This document shows positions 14,812-15,160 of a stretch of 15,160 nt of DNA, piece by piece (position 1 is the stretch's first letter; each line of letters starts with the position of its first letter). A model generated the notes under the pieces. That model saw nothing but the letters and a program-made list of their open reading frames with translations. It was not told the origin of the DNA and ran no database searches. Origin of the DNA: Candidatus Omnitrophota bacterium. GTDB taxonomy: Bacteria > Ratteibacteria > UBA8468 > B48-G9 > DSTR01. A program made the translations under genes and the position numbers. The stretch is from the NCBI GenBank assembly GCA_023818865.1, contig JAMWDF010000026.1:1-15160 (forward strand). Direction: 5' to 3'.

Positions 14812-15160
14812 ATGAAACTATCTCGTTATCCCTTCGGCACCCTAACTGTGACAGAAGATGCAAAAGCTCTTATTAACAAAATTCTTGCCAGCGGCCGCAT
14901 CTCCAGCGGGAAATATGTCAGAGCCCTTGAAAAAGCATTTGCCAGCTTAGTTGGCGTCTCGGAAGCAGTAGCAGTTAGCTCAGGTACAGACGCTGTCGCC
15001 TTGGCTCTGGCTGTGCTCTATGATTACGGGGCCAGTCGGGGAGATGAAATTATTATGCCTGCTTTAACATTTATCGGAACGGCGAACGCTGTTTTACAAG
15101 CAGGTTTCACCCCAGTTTTTGTTGATATTTCCCTGGATACGTTGAGCATTGACCATACCC
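14812..15160 (+). CDS. DegT/DnrJ/EryC1/StrS-family sugar aminotransferase (3' end outside window)
   Basis: An open frame runs from ATG 14812 to the window edge (116 full codons, no stop). It begins MKLSRYPFGTLTVTEDAKAL, then ILASGRISSGKYVRALEKAF and VAVSSGTDAVALALA, and MPALTFIGTANAVLQAG with PVFVDIS after it. These are the N-terminal hallmarks of PLP-dependent sugar aminotransferases: the substrate and PLP-phosphate loop with SSGTDA, and the conserved PALTFIGTANAV block. The catalytic PLP lysine lies beyond the window. Such enzymes convert keto groups of NDP-sugars to amino groups. It follows the restored kinase stop by 15 bp, with AGAGAAAG as a modest ribosome site, and continues the sugar operon. 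It suggests the product is an amino sugar, but the position of the amino group is unknown. Confidence 0.88.
   Translation, partial: MKLSRYPFGTLTVTEDAKALINKILASGRISSGKYVRALEKAFASLVGVSEAVAVSSGTDAVALALAVLYDYGASRGDEIIMPALTFIGTANAVLQAGFTPVFVDISLDTLSIDHT

Noticed and set aside
1..15160. CRISPR arrays, tRNA/rRNA genes, insertion sequences or attachment sites
   Set aside because: No regularly spaced repeats, cloverleaf-like segments, transposase or integrase motifs, or terminal inverted repeats were seen on either strand.

Overview
The window is part of a bacterial locus for surface polysaccharide (exopolysaccharide or O-antigen type) biosynthesis. It comes from a low-to-moderate GC organism, roughly mid-40s percent by eye. 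A polyprenyl-phosphate sugar transferase, a Wzx-type flippase, GT4 glycosyltransferases and NDP-sugar enzymes point to a bacterium using a lipid-linked, Wzx-exported glycan. I cannot place the species. The MntA/HepT pair and the GbsR-type regulator are both common in anaerobes, thermophiles and uncultured lineages, which is suggestive only.

Left part (1-1667): the 3' end of a GT4 glycosyltransferase (1-500) is followed on the minus strand by a complete MntA/HepT toxin-antitoxin module (1431 to 569, genes overlapping by ATGA). A 236-bp intergenic stretch follows, with a divergent promoter region.

Middle part (1668-6706), all plus strand: a DUF1972 rhamnosyltransferase-like GT4, a WbaP/WcaJ-type initiating sugar phosphotransferase, an extended-SDR NDP-sugar epimerase or decarboxylase, and a membrane GT39-like glycosyltransferase with a C-terminal TPR segment. 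Together these could start the glycan on undecaprenyl phosphate, add an early residue, supply a nucleotide sugar, and use a polyprenyl-linked sugar.

Right part (6803-15160): a strong promoter drives a GbsR/MarR-type regulator, followed in the same direction by a flippase, a short CgeB-like glycosyltransferase, a split transketolase pair, a second SDR enzyme, a cobalamin-type radical SAM enzyme, an HddA-like heptose-7-phosphate kinase and a DegT-family sugar aminotransferase that runs off the window. Gaps are 34 bp or less and several genes overlap, so this looks like one operon. The kinase reading frame is broken at a run of six C residues near its 3' end and is restored by a -1 shift.

The most interesting unit is the set of transketolase halves, SDR, radical SAM, heptose kinase and aminotransferase. 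I infer that it builds an unusual sugar, possibly a modified or amino heptose or a two-carbon-branched sugar. No single enzyme here proves the product. No Wzy polymerase, chain-length regulator or heptose-phosphate nucleotidyltransferase is seen, so the locus should extend beyond both ends.
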